DNA of 64,000 nucleotides from Meconema thalassinum (taxonomy: Eukaryota > Arthropoda > Insecta > Orthoptera > Tettigoniidae). Below are positions 21,830 through 33,183 of the stretch, in pieces. The notes under the pieces are model-generated. The model had not been told where the DNA came from, ran no database searches, and was given only the letters and a program-made list of their open reading frames with translations. The translations under genes and the position numbers were made by a program. Within the stretch, counting starts at the first letter, position 1; each line of letters begins with the position of its first letter. The stretch is from contig OX336393.1 of the NCBI GenBank assembly GCA_946902985.2, positions 135,684,533-135,748,532 of the forward strand, written 5' to 3'.

Positions 21830-22721
21830 CTCGATTATTGTTTTTTATCTTATTTTGGGTGTTACTAGCCTACAGTTCCTATTCAGAAATTTGTACTGTC
21901 AAAAGAACTTAGTTTTGTGTTGTGTATAACTGAAGTTCCTAGTAACAAGCTTGTATTTGTCAAAGTGACTTATTTAATTTAGTTTTGCATTATTTTCTAT
22001 TACCTACTTTGATAAGATAAATCTAAATTAAGAGGTATTCGCTGCGTATGGAATTTTACTGTTTTAGCCTATCCATGGTCTTTGGGGAAAACATACGGCT
22101 CTTCTTTCACAGGGGAGATGCACATACCTAATTGTTTTAAATTCCGTGTAGACACTCCCTGCAAATGCGTCACACATGCATAATTTTCAAAAACTACAAG
22201 CAATATCTCACAGCTCTCGACATTTTACTATCAAACACCCGTTACCAACATGTGGGTACAAAATACACCACACAAGTGACAGAATTCTTGTCATGTGGGC
22301 AGGCATTGTTTCAGTCGCTTGTTAACCACTGTCTGTGTCGGATTTCCTTTCATTGTCATTGTTTCGTTACTTTTACTTCGCCGAAGATCAACCCGAGGAC
22401 TGGACACATTCCATACAGCATGTACGGATAAACAATCATAAATGTCGCATCTCTTGAGGCATGGAAAATGCCAAGTGTAATTTCGGCTGCTGTTGGCTGC
22501 GTACAGTTCGGTGGATATGTACAGCAACATGGTCAGTCTCTTGCTATCGGCCAACCCCGTTCCCACACGCACCGTGTCGTGTTAAGGCATGATAGACTAA
22601 CAATGACATGTGTTACGCTGTAGTGTAGTAGGTTAGCTGTCAGGTTGTAAAGTCGTTCGAGTCACACCGTGACTATAATTTTTGTGAAGTAACGCCATGA
22701 TTTTTTTTCTTTTTTTTTTTT
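21830..22721. other. Unassigned sequence
   Basis: AT-rich filler with some short open frames; no conserved motif found. Confidence 0.45.
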
Positions 22722-22768
22722 AATGTGTGACCTTCTGAGAGGCCTAGTGCAGGTCTTTCTAGTCGACA
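22722..22768 (-). repeat. SINE 3' fragment
   Basis: GAGGCCTAGTGCAGGTCTTT CTAGTCGAC is the reverse complement of the SINE body at 13522-13557. A T-rich tract (22690-22721) precedes it. Confidence 0.75.
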
Positions 22769-22779
22769 CTGAGCTGGAA

Positions 22780-23390
22780 TTAAATCTTAGTTGGGATCAG
22801 GTCATCTTCTCTGATGAGACATGTTTCAGTTCAGCAAAGGTCAGACCGGTTCGTGTTTACAGGCTGCGTGGAACCCGATACGAGAAACGGTATGTGGCTA
22901 AGCGCACACGTAGTGGTTGCATATCTGTGTCGTGCTGGAGGTTGGATGTCATCTCATGGGGCTGGAGTGCTTCATCGGATAGATGGACATCTCACATCGT
23001 ATCATTATTTGCACATCTTGCAGAATATTATAATTCTGAGTGTGAGAGAGCGCTATCCACATGCAGTACTTCAGTTCATGCAAGACAACTCTCCAATCCA
23101 CATGAGCAGGAGTGTTCAGGGCTGGTTTTCTGAGTAGGACTCCATTGAACTGCTCAACTGGGTCCCTCGAACTCCAGTCTTTAACCCCATTGAGCATGAG
23201 TGGGCAAAGTGGAAATGTCATATCAGGGAAAACTGGCCTCACCCTCTCCCTCGTTCTCAGGATGCATTGTGGGAGATAATGTTGGAAGCATGGGAGGAGA
23301 TTACCCTTGATGAACTACTTCAGAAATCTAGTTCAGTCAATGCCACGTCGGCTACAGCAAGTTGTCGAAGTCGGTGAATACTAGACGAGA
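22780..23390 (+). pseudogene. Tc1/mariner-type transposase remnant
   Basis: Two plus-strand frames give the catalytic half of a Tc1-like DDE transposase. The first has WDQVIFSDETCFS (first Asp), VYRLRGTRYEKRYV and RSGCISVSCW. After a frame change near 22930 comes MQDNSPIHMSRSV (second Asp). Beyond an in-frame TAG at 23134 comes NWVPRTPVFNPIEHEW (Glu). Counting the stop as one residue, the Asp-Glu spacing is 35, one more than the usual Tc1 DD34E. The frame ends near 23379. No N-terminal HTH and no inverted repeats recognised. It is dead. Confidence 0.75.
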
Positions 23391-25029
23391 TATTGAAGAA
23401 GTGCCTACAACAGTCCTTTTCAGGACTAACAGCAAGCAAATTCATTAAGCCAGATTTCCCTTTGTATAGAAACACACACGTATTTCGTTCATGAAACATT
23501 TGACATGTCCAAAAAATAAACACCGCGAGTACGATTCCAACCCTGGTTCTTTGTTGTTTCACGCAGCTCCTCTTCCCCTGAGCTAACTGGCGGTCTGCAG
23601 AACTCTCATAATATTGTAATGTTATTTCCAACATCTTGTGCACATTTATAACAGCTATCATAGACCCATTGGTAATTAAATAACTGTTTATTGCAATATT
23701 TCGTTGTCAAACTTAAAAAGGCTTCCGGTATCGTGCTGTTCCACAATGGTATAACATAGGCCATCAAAACAAAAAGAATTGTTGAGACCAATATTCGAAC
23801 CACTGTGTTCCGGTTTACCAACTTCACACCCTTCCTCTACGCTAAAACAGCTACTCGGTTAAGCGCTACTCATCCATCGTCACTTGGGACATGTCCCTCA
23901 CTTCACGCATTTATTTACGCATTTGTACGTTTCTCATTAATTGCATATCATTCTTCTCTGTTTTTCTGATAACCTGCACAGTGGCACTGTGTACTGATAG
24001 TTGCATTTTGTCACGAACATGTCGTTGAAAAAAGATCGAAGTGCAACAACATTTGTTGCAACAGTATTGCCACGTCCAAGCACGATGATACCCGAACAAG
24101 ACTTTGATATTTCCCATGCGACAATTTATGATTGTCTATCTGTACTGAAAGAAATACTGAAGGCGTTCTGGATATCGCGGTGGATGAAATGATTATTAAC
24201 CTTGGCAATTCAAAAAGCTCTGACGACAATGATGGGGCGATTATGATAGGGACAGTGAAGGGATGGAGGGTGTCGAAAAAACCCTAGCCAAGTGACTGAG
24301 GATAATTTTTTTTTGGTGTCCGCTTGCGTCAGTCGATAATAAAGCACAAGATATTGTTTCTCGCCATAGTGTTCTAAATACTGGCTATCATTCAATAGCC
24401 TACAACTCGACAATATAAAACCACTGCAATAATATCGCCACAGAGCGGCTTGTTTGAGTGCTCAGTGTATTTACATTAACTTTACTTTTGTATTATCACG
24501 AAAGCTAATATTAACCGTAGAGAGTCCCGGGAATTCTCAGGGAATTATTTATTTCTGGAAAAATCAGGGAATTTCTTTGTTAATCAGGGATTTTTCTCAG
24601 TTTGGCTATATCTCGTTAAAGTGGAAGCAATACTTTCGAATTTCACGGGAAGTTATCGATCGCTACTGATGACAGTGCTGAGCCAATGAGCAGTGCCTTC
24701 ACAAGCTCAACTGAACGCATGATGTGGCAACCTTTCCGTTGGCCTTCTGCGCAGGAGCCAACTATGCCATTTTATTGGGCCTTGAGCATTTTGTTTGTTG
24801 CGATCGGTATTGCCAATTTAGCGATTTTGTCGGTAGATGTAGCAACTTTGGCGACAAAATATTTTAAATTTAGTATTGTTTATACTAGCTTCGCTCGGAA
24901 ACAGTTATGAATGCATTTCGTGACGAAGGCTTTTTTTCCTCCCGATGTCAATGAACTACGACCTAGGCCTAGATCCATTTTACGTTTAGGCATGATGGGT
25001 TAAAATCACTGACTGGACTATCCATTACA
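23391..25029. other. Unassigned sequence
   Basis: No convincing gene. A 63-codon frame from 24001 (MSLKKDRSATTFVATVL) has no recognised relatives. At 24520-24600, phrases of the type AATTCTCAGGGAATTAT and AAAATCAGGGAATTTC recall a repeat also seen at 32760-32840. Confidence 0.4.
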
Positions 25030-25528
25030 CAGTACAACCTCGATGCATCGTTTTTCAAAGGGGAGGGGGAAAATGATATGGATGCGGGAAATTATAAATG
25101 CGGCTAACATAAAAAAAATTAGTAAAAAAAATGTTTTTTCCTGGTCCCTGCAAGATCCCTATACTTTCCATGTTAATTTATTTCCGATATACGTTTTTCA
25201 CGCTTATACGATCATATTTTAAGTCCCTTGCAATATAAAGCGTCATTTATCCGTTGCGTGTTCTGAGAAAGTACGTATGGTTGAATGCAACCTTTTGGTA
25301 CAGCCTGTACTTCCGCTCGAAAGGATGCACCTCGTGCTATTATTTGTGTTACGTTGGCCTTGAGCGACACCGGTGGTCACGGTGACACTCGCTTGTCAGT
25401 GTCGCAACAAGGAAGAACAGCTTGTGTAATAATCGAGCGCTATTTGTTAGCCAAGGTGTTGTTGACCTCTCAAAATAACAGGAAGCAGCCATAGAACATA
25501 GAAAGCATCTGAAGCTTCTTATGTTAAG

Positions 25529-25580
25529 ATGAGTGGAAGAAAGCGGAAGTGTTTTACAATCACCGATATATTAAACATTT
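25529..25580 (+). pseudogene. Tigger transposase N-terminal stub
   Basis: ATG at 25529 opens MSGRKRKCFTITD, matching the basic start that precedes the CENP-B-type helix-turn-helix in Tigger transposases. After 13 residues the sequence departs into AT-rich non-coding DNA, marking the left edge of the internal deletion. Confidence 0.55.
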
Positions 25581-25802
25581 TATTATTTCTTCTCTTATAA
25601 TTTTTGTTCGTGTTTTTTTTAGGACTTCCCGTCAAACCATTAAAAATACGCGATTGATTCTGTGTTATAATAATCTTGCGTCTTCAGACAAATGAAAATC
25701 CATAAATTAATTTAGGCCTACACTACGGTATTTTATTAATGACTATGACGAAGAGCCCCAGCATAATACAGTGGATTTTAATAATACTGTCAATGCTAGG
25801 CA

Positions 25803-26255
25803 AGAGTTTGGTGCTTTTCAGTCGGTCAACACGAATGTACCCAAAAGAGATGGGTTATGCCCTAATCCTGAAATAAATTACATGAGATTAATCAAACACT
25901 AGGATGACCAGTTTCGATCGTCAAGCGATCATCATCAGATCCATTACACTTAGGCTACAAAATCTATGTTTGAAATACAGGTGAAAATATTTACAATATG
26001 TACAATTATTTAGTTGCAGTATTGGTACTGCAACTGTCAGTGTATGCTAAATGCAGTATATATGTTAGGTGAAATGCTAAATGGTGATAGCTATCCGGAG
26101 ATTGTACTTTAGAGAGATTATATGGTTGTAAACTATGGTTAAACTATAAAATTTTAGGCTAACTACTTATCTGATTGTCTTCCGTACTACAGCTACTCGC
26201 AGTTTTCGTGCTCACTGGAACTCACTGTGCGGTCGACTGCGGTGGTTATCTTAAC
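25803..26255 (-). repeat. Penelope pseudo-LTR, 3' copy
   Basis: This 453-bp unit, from GAGTTTGGTGCTTTTCAGTC to CTTAACGACTGGTTTT, recurs inverted at 29214-29690 with few differences, and its first 160 bp recur directly at 29055-29217. It carries a minus-strand hammerhead-like motif at 25902-25942. Confidence 0.9.
25902..25942 (-). ncRNA. Hammerhead-like motif, 3' pseudo-LTR
   Basis: In element sense: GGAT, CTGATGA, T, GATCG, CTTGA, CGATC, GAAAC, TGGTC, ATCC. Stem I is GGAT/ATCC, stem II GATCG/CGATC, and GTC is the expected cleavage triplet. One extra U sits between the core and stem II. Hammerheads are known from Penelope pseudo-LTRs. Activity is unproven. Confidence 0.5.
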
Positions 26256-26601
26256 GACTGGTTTTTCCCTGCCTTCTCCCCCCTGTCCCTACGTGCTGTG
26301 GGGAGTGATAGCGATGTGTTTATGTGAGGTGTTGCCAACCTAGATAAGATGTATGTTATTGAATGAGGTGGGTCTACAACTATTAAAGACCGTGGATTAG
26401 CCCTCGCCACGCGTGGAGCATAACCCATTCGAACTAAGCGTTGACGGTCTTATGAGGACGTCCCGGCACCTTTAATACTGCCGCGAATATGGGCCTTGGT
26501 TTATTGCAGAAGAAAAGTACATCATACACCTGATCCAGATAACATTTACCTATTAGAAATCCCCTAATTTCCCCCCTTTTTTATCTAGCTTGGCTGTGTC
26601 G
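26256..26601 (-). other. Penelope 3' untranslated region
   Basis: Non-coding sequence between the 3' pseudo-LTR and the end of the reverse-transcriptase/endonuclease frame; nothing further recognised. Confidence 0.6.
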
Positions 26602-29033
26602 CTAAATTGTGTTTTTTAGTAGCGTGAAGAGGGGTGAGCTCTCCATGAACGTGTGTTCATTTAGATTGTTGGGATTGTTTCGTTTGGCTAGGTGTATCTC
26701 GATTGCTTCCTTTATGTCAAGAGCTCTGTCTTTCGATTCGTGATGGATTATTTTAAGGTCCGACTCTATGTTGGTAAAGCTGTGCCCTGCGTCACACATA
26801 TGTTCGCACACGGCTGAATGTGTTCCGTATCTTATCGCATTCCTATGTTCATTATAACGTGTGTCTACTCGCCTTCCACTCTGCCCGATGTAATTAGCTT
26901 GACAATCGGTGTCTTGGCACGTTATAGAATATACCCCTGACCTTGAATACGGGTCACGTTTATTTAGATTACTATTTAGGAGGTGCCTAGAGGTTGTGTT
27001 TTTCGTCGTGAAAGCTATCTTTATGCCTTGTTTTTTGAATAGGTTAGTGATTTTATATGTATTCGCATTCACATAGTTGAAACGCGCAAATTTTTTCTCA
27101 TTACTGTCCGGTTTGGGAATCGTTTTATCTTTATTTTTATGTTTGGCTATAATTTGATTTATTTTGCTTGGCGAGAAGTTGTTTTCCTTTGCTATTTGCA
27201 TAATAGTTCTTATTTCCTTATTATAGTTGTCTTTTGACATGGGTATGTTTAAAGCCCTGTGCACCATTGAATTGAAACCCGCTAGTTTGTGCGTACTGGG
27301 GTGATTAGACTGATTGTCCATTGCATGCGAGGTTTGTGTTGCTTTCCGGAATATGGAATATGAAAGGTCGTTGTCTTTACGTTCAATAGTTATATCGAGA
27401 TAATTTATTTTCCGGTCTATTTCGGATTCCTTAGTGAATTTGATAGAGTGGTGAAGGCTATTAATGGATTGGAGAATTGTTTCTTCGCTTGTTAGTTCTG
27501 TATCGTAGATGCAAATTACATCATCTACGTATCTTTTCCATATTACTATTCCCTTTGTTGAAGTCTTTTCTAAGAACGCATTTTCTAGTGCATTGATGAA
27601 GATGTCAGCGATTAACCCACTTAATGGCGATCCCATTGCTAGGCCTTCTCTCTGTGTGTATATTTTATTGTCGAATTGAAACACGTTTTGGGTGAGAACG
27701 ACCCTCAGTAATCTCACAATCTCTTCAATTTCTTTTACCGAATTGTTGGATTTTAAGTTGTTTTCGATAGTGTTGATTGCTTCAATAATCAGAATATTGG
27801 TGTACATGTTAGTTACGTCGAAGGATACTAGCCTGAAGCTAGGTTTCATTTGTAGGGTGTTCAATGCTGTTACTAGTTCTGTTGTGTTCTTTACAGAGTT
27901 GTTTTTGTCGTTGGAAAGACGGCATTTTAAGATTTTTAGTAACTCTTTGCTGATTTTGTAATTAGGGGCATTCCTACAATTGACTATTAGTCTCATTGGG
28001 CATTCCTTTTTGTGTATTTTTGGTTGTCCCCTCAATGACTGTATTTTCGGGTTCATGTTTATTAGTTTTGATTTTTCGGCTTTGGTCAGTATGTATTCTG
28101 TTTCTTTTAGCGCACTTTTTATTTGTTTTTGGAATTTGTTGGTGGGGTCTTTTGTTAATTCCTGGATTTCGTTGTTGTTTAGGAATTCGACTGTTTTTTC
28201 AATGTATTCTGTTTTGTTCAAAATTACTGTAGTGTTTCCCTTATCTGCTTTTGTGATGATGAAGTCATGTTCTTTTATTTTTTGTTTCAACGACTTTATT
28301 TCTTTGAGTTGTTTGTTGTTTTGAATGTTATTGCTATCGCCCTCTCGTTTGAGGATTTTTTTTGGCTTCGTTGGTGGCGAGATTTTTGGTTAATTCCCTG
28401 TCTTCTGCTGGGAACTTGTGACTGGCTATCTCAATATCTGTGATTAACTGTTTTATATTGTGGTTCGTGTGTGCGTCTGTGCAGTTGTATTTCAAACCTT
28501 TGTCTAACATATTCATTTCACCTTGAGAAAAGGTTACGTTCGTTCTGTTGTTTACTCTGCTGTGGAAATTGAATTCATTGTTATTCGTGTGTTGTTCGTT
28601 AGATTGATGGTTCTGTGTTTCTCCTAGTTTTCTTAATTTATTTTCTAGCGTTTCATGCTTCCTCGTTGCTCTGATTTTGATGGTGTCATGTAGGTGCTCG
28701 GTGAAGCTGTCCCATTGGGCTGCGTGCCAGAAATTACTTAGTTGCAATTGAATGTCGTATAATTGTTGGTTAATTTTTTGCTTTCTTATGTATGCAAATC
28801 TTAATTCGTTTTTTTATCCAAAGCGCTTTGGCTTGTTTGGTTGAAATGATCGAGGCTGGTGTGTTCGGTACGGTTTTAATTGGTACGTATTTAGGGGTGA
28901 GGTTTAGTTCTATACATTTTTTGTTGAACCAAATTGACTTGTCTAAATTCATGAGTTTAAGCCTGAGTGATTTGAATTTCTTGGCTTCACGATTTGCCTG
29001 ACTAGCCGTGAACATTGTGGTGTTTGAAGCCAT
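26602..29033 (-). pseudogene. Penelope polyprotein: reverse transcriptase plus GIY-YIG, two frame breaks
   Basis: Three minus-strand frames make one protein of about 800 residues. It starts MASNTTMFTASQANREAKKF at 29033. A frame change lies at the T7 run 28809-28815 and another at the T8 run 28356-28363 (plus-strand coordinates). The last frame (28290-26602, 562 codons) is intact. It shows ADKGNTTVILNK, LRGQPKIHK, FDVTNMYTNI, GLAMGSPLSGLIADIF and the catalytic YVDD in KRYVDDVICIY, then a GIY-YIG nuclease with GVYSI, CQDTDCQANYIGQSGR, a VCEHMCDAGHSF segment and the conserved Glu in DIKEAIEIH. The protein would copy element RNA and cut DNA. All key residues survive; only single-base runs break it. 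Confidence 0.88.
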
Positions 29034-29054
29034 ATTTTCAGTGTTGCCTTAGTA

Positions 29055-29217
29055 AACAAGAGTTTAGTGCTTTTCAGTCGGTCAACACGAATGTACCCAA
29101 AAGAGATGGGTTATGCCCTAATCCTGAAATAAATTACATGAGATTAATAAAACACTAGGATGACCAGTTTCGATCGTCAAGCGATCATCATCAGATCCAT
29201 TACACTTAGGCTACAAA
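29055..29217 (-). repeat. Partial direct pseudo-LTR of the Penelope element
   Basis: Same orientation and sequence as 25803-25965, ending at GGCTACAAAA, where the inverted copy begins. Includes a second minus-strand hammerhead-like motif at 29158-29198, identical in the core. Confidence 0.88.
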
Positions 29218-29721
29218 AACCAGTCGTTAAGATAACCACCGCAGTCGACCGCACACTGAGTTCCAGTGAGCACGAAAACTGCGAGTAGCTGTAGTACGGA
29301 AGACAATCAGATAAGTAGTTAGCCTAAAATTTTATAGTTTAACCATAGTTTACAACCATATAATCTCTCTAAAGTACAATCTCCGGATAGCTATCACCAT
29401 TTAGCATTTCACCTAACATATATACTGCATTTAGCATACACTGACAGTTGCAGTACCAATACTGCAACTAAATAATTGTACATATTGTAAATATTTTCAC
29501 CTGTATTTCAAACATAGATTTTGTAGCCTAAGTGTAATGGATCTGATGATGATCGCTTGACGATCGAAACTGGTCATCCTAGTGTTTTATTAATCTCATG
29601 TAATTTATTTCGGGATTAGGGCATAACCCATCTCTTTTGGGTACATTCGTGTTGACCGACTGAAAAGCACTAAACTCTTGTTTATTAAGGCAACACTGAA
29701 AATATGGCTTCAAACACCACA
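29214..29721 (+). repeat. Inverted pseudo-LTR plus first codons of the Penelope element
   Basis: Reverse complement of 25803-26255, continued by the 5' leader and first six codons (MASNTT), cut at the target duplication. It carries the hammerhead-like motif on the plus strand at 29539-29579: CTGATGA 29543-29549, GAAA 29566-29569, putative cleavage after C29575. Confidence 0.88.
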
Positions 29722-30532
29722 ACTGTCAATGCTCTAAGGACTATCAAACGTTTTGTGACGCGCCTCAACGTTTTGAGGAAATAATGGCCGAATTATATCG
29801 GTTTGAAAATACTGTTCACGCCGTGGCCGCGGCCAACAAAAAACAAGTCAAGGTAACAGACTACTTTGTAAAGTGACTCGATTTTCTTTGTTTTGTTGTA
29901 TCTGGGTGCAGTTCTCTTGTAGTTTTGTTACATATTGCCGATTATAGTTAAACAATCGTATTATTATTTCTTGTCTTTCACTTCTCATCGGGGACCCTCG
30001 CTAGCCCGCCCGCGTTGCGAGCCTGTCTCCCGCCGGTACTTTGCCGTAATGCGTAGCTCGCGCAGCCCTATAGTTCACAGCTGGTGCTGAAAATGTTCGC
30101 CATTCACTGCTACACATCCCTGGCACCTCTTTCTGAAATTGTAATTTACGTTCTGAAGTTCCTCAGCACCGATTGACTGCATTTCAGCTGTAATACACTG
30201 CAGTCTAGCCTTATTGAACCTTGCTCAAGCATAGGAACTTCTAATCGTTCGTACCTCGTACATTCTCGCGTAACAGATTGCCGCTATTCTATGCCGCTTC
30301 AAATTGAAAAGAAAGTTTACATATATTTTCTCATAAACGATCAATGCGGGAAAATTGTGGCCAAGGACTGGTGATTTTTTGATGATCCATTCGAAAAAAA
30401 CAATAGTTCGAGGAACAATAGATGCGGGGAAATTTAACATTAGCTTATATGGAAAAATTTCGGGACTAAATAAATTGAACGATACATACGAGAAAACGAC
30501 AGTTCCGGGAATGATGCATCGAGGTTCTACTG
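29722..30532 (+). other. 3' part of the Tigger remnant
   Basis: Transposase tail to about 29876, then non-coding 3' region to the right inverted repeat. The phrases at 30400-30500 are AT-rich and unassigned. Confidence 0.5.
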
Positions 30533-30534
30533 TA

Positions 30535-31583
30535 TTATCATGAAGATAGTATGAGCAACGAATTCTTGTCAGACTTAATTTAATTGCGTGGTGCATGCAA
30601 CACAAATCCCCCTCCCTTCCAATCTAAAAAATCACGTATAGTGGGCGATGTATTGAAGATAGAGATTGCTCTCAGGGACTTTTTTGTAGAACTTTTCATG
30701 CTGAACAATTCTTACACTCATAGTATATTGATATTTTTAACGGTTTGCCCAGCGTAAGCTTAAAAAGGGCACGGATGCCTGGTGGTTTTTTTTTTTTCCG
30801 ACTTTGTTACCGATATCGTTACTGCTTGGCTTCCTTTGAACATAAATAAATTATTTTCTTTTTATAATAAGTAGAGATTTAGGGACTATTTAAACTCCCA
30901 TTAGCGATCGAATTTTGACTACTACTGGATGATGACGGGCTACATTAATTTACTTAGTTTTGTTGGTGCGCGGACAACCGGCTACGTAAATTAATGTTTT
31001 CTTACAGTGCTTCACTCTTGTGTAATTTTCTCCTCTCCGCCGTTCATTAATCAAAATACTAAGTGTTATTTACGAACTAAGGTCTTTGTTCAACGAAATG
31101 CAGATAGGTATATTGTTGTCATGATAATGCTTTCGGTGCTGGAGGTGAGGTTTTATAACACTCAGTTACTGCGTATATTGTCAAGTAGCCTATTTGGCGC
31201 GCGCGGAACTGACAGTGCGATAATCAGTTCAGACGAGTCTGTTGACGATAATAATACGAGTGAAATTGACAATGATAGCAGTGAAAGTAGTGACGATGAG
31301 GTTGATGGATGTACAAGTTAGTAAAATTACACGTATTTATGTTCCATCTTCTCATGCTAGGTGTACTTCAGTTGCCCGGTCCGCAGTAAGGAATAGAGTA
31401 GACCTGGGTTGACAATACCTTTTGCGCGGCTTTTCCATCCCGGTATTCTTTGATTATTGTCTGCTCCTAGCTAGGCTAGAACTTATGTCCAATTTTGTTT
31501 TTAATTGTGCCCAGGAAATGTTTTGCAACACCTTTCAAACTCTACCTTGTATTATCAAGCAGACTTGGTTAAATTTTTTTTAG
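30535..31583. other. Unassigned sequence with a small acidic-tailed frame
   Basis: A frame at 31007-31321 ends in a Ser/Asp-rich stretch (SDESVDDNNTSEIDND) and a TAG. No other evidence that it is a gene; it might be an exon scrap or a transposase N-terminus. Confidence 0.3.
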
Positions 31584-32087
31584 TGGCTTCGGTGGTGTAG
31601 TTCGTAGCATGCTGAGCTTCTATGCCCAAGATCACGGGTTCAAACCCGGCCGAAGTCGTCGGATATTTTAAGAGCGTTAACAATCCCTCAGTATGCCTTC
31701 CTTCGGAGGGGAAGTAAAGCTGGCGGTCCCATGTCCTAGATTTATGGCATGTTATAGAACCTTCCACTAATTACACCTGTGTGAAGCTAAATTAGGTTAA
31801 GAATGTAAGCAACGCTCAGGTTCCTAGGTTCGTCGCCAGGAGCCGACTGCGTTGGCGTCTAGTAGCCAGTTCTGAACTAGTAGTTGTTGACGGTGGCGTT
31901 TGGCGGCAAAAGTAGGACTTGAAAAATTCAAAGTATGTAGTTCTTACTTGAATTAAGAAACAGAAACACACACTAATACAGTCATCACAATTAACATCGG
32001 TTATCAGACATATTCTACACACACCCAAAGTACACGGGGCTACATGACCGCGTTATCGCAGCCCCTAAACTGAGGAACCAACCAACC
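31584..32087 (+). repeat. Long tRNA-derived SINE, copy 1
   Basis: The head GGCTTCGGTGGTGTAGTTCG carries an A-box-like sequence and GGGTTCAAACCC is the B box. A body of about 430 bp follows, ending GCCCCTAAACTGAGGAACCA ACC. The same unit occurs at 42437-42936. Flanking TAAATTTTTTTTAG (left) and TAAATTATTTTAG (right) look like an eroded target duplication. Coding-looking frames inside are spurious. Confidence 0.88.
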
Positions 32088-32100
32088 TAAATTATTTTAG

Positions 32101-33183
32101 ACTGATAATAGTGTGTTCTGGCCTGTTGAAGCATCATTCATAATGATTTCCTTCTTTTAAATGTATTTATAAATTAATAAATTGATTAACTCGATTACTT
32201 CTGTCATGGCGAGGTGGACCTAATTGAGAGTGAGAACTTGGAATATGCCTCCCTTTGTCCCTTGGATATGTGTAAATTACTGTGTAGGCCTATATTCAGA
32301 CTTATGCTACCGAATATCATCATTGCTGCGACGTAAGATCAGTGATTTCAAAGGTAATGAATGCTTTTACAAATTAAATATTGGTCTGAGATGATGACAC
32401 TCATATGATACACACCTTGATGTGTGCATTCAACCTCCCGTTGTCCCTTTTATTGGGGGGATTTACAGTAGTGAAAGCAGCATGACTTCATAAACCTTGC
32501 TTATTTTACTGGACAGTAAGTTCACTTATAATATTCTATTAAAATAAATTTATTTTCACAGCTGTTTCCCTTGTGCCGCCATTGCTTGGCTCCTGGAATT
32601 TCCGAGAACAGGAAACATAAAACTTAATCCTATTTTTCATTTGCTTTCCTGGATTACATTTTGCTTCTTGTTCCTGGAGAGCGCTTAAAACGAACCCAAA
32701 AGTAGCGTGCATTTCATCACACTTCCTGTTCCCGGGCGAATGTGTAGTGTAGCAGTCTTTACTAAGGGAATTCTCTCATTAATCCCGGAAAAATCAGGGA
32801 ATATTCAGGGAATTCCTTTAAGATGAGTTGGTAGACACCCTGTTGGTGTTTTCTATCAACTACTGTACTGTAAGCTGTGAACGACCTCCACTCAGACTCT
32901 TGTTTCATGTTAAAGGATAATCATTGCATGGTGAGTGTTTTTATATTCATTAGCTGTAGAGTGTTGGCCCTGTTTGTTGTATTTATTGAATACCGATGAT
33001 AAAGGTATCATAGCTTCCGTGTGTAATTTATTCATCTTAGTACCGTATTTCTCTGTTTAAATGTCATCGGCGTCGACTCAGGATCGACTTTTAAAATATA
33101 TTACGTATAATTGTACAGATATAATTTCTGAAGTGTAGCGCTGTGTATTATTCGAATCAGTTGATTTACAACACCACTAAATA
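32101..33183. other. Unassigned; possible hAT-type end near 32840
   Basis: No gene. AATCAGGGAATATTCAGGGA ATTCC followed by GGTAGACACCCTG at about 32795-32842 resembles the terminus of a non-autonomous hAT element (CAGGGTGTCTACC inward), but I could not place the other end. Confidence 0.35.

Larger units (their letters stand above)
25798..29721 (-). mobile_element. Penelope-like element with GIY-YIG endonuclease
   Basis: A complete insertion flanked by a perfect 12-bp target duplication, ACTGTCAATGCT, at 25786-25797 and 29722-29733. In element sense (minus) it ends with a full pseudo-LTR (25803-26255). Upstream of the coding region lies a partial direct pseudo-LTR (29055-29217), joined head-to-head to an inverted full pseudo-LTR (29214-29690) and an inverted copy of the first codons (ATGGCTTCAAACACCACAA at 29704). 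Inverted, truncated extra pieces at one end are characteristic of Penelope insertions. Confidence 0.9.
25741..29872 (+). pseudogene. Tigger transposase C-terminal tail, interrupted
   Basis: Sequence from about 25738 to 25797 and from 29734 onward forms one reading region: DFNNTVNALRTIKRFVTR, a frame change, then FEEIMAELYRFENTV and ANKKQVKVTDYFVK followed by TGA near 29874. The final K-Q-x-K-x-T-D-Y/F-F pattern is typical of Tigger C-termini, as in the copy at 38.2 kb that ends LKITDFK. The catalytic DDE domain is gone. The Penelope-like element entered this tail and duplicated 12 bp. Confidence 0.65.
25030..30532 (+). mobile_element. Tigger/pogo-like transposon remnant, split by a Penelope-like insertion
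   Basis: The left end CAGTACAACCTCGATGCATC G and the right end CGATGCATCGAGGTTCTACT G form a 21-bp inverted repeat with one mismatch. TA follows on the right (30533-30534); the left dinucleotide is CA, so the TA target duplication is blurred. Without the 3.9-kb insertion the element is about 1.6 kb. It retains the first codons and the C-terminal part of a Tigger transposase, so it is an internal deletion derivative. Confidence 0.75.

Noticed and set aside
24454..24910. Frames around 24.5-24.9 kb as a membrane protein
   Set aside because: Hydrophobic segments occur in AT-rich DNA; no consistent frame or homologue.
31007..31321. Small gene with an acidic tail
   Set aside because: Only a Ser/Asp-rich end supports it; no splice sites, repeats or neighbours give it a role, so it is described only as a frame in an unassigned stretch.
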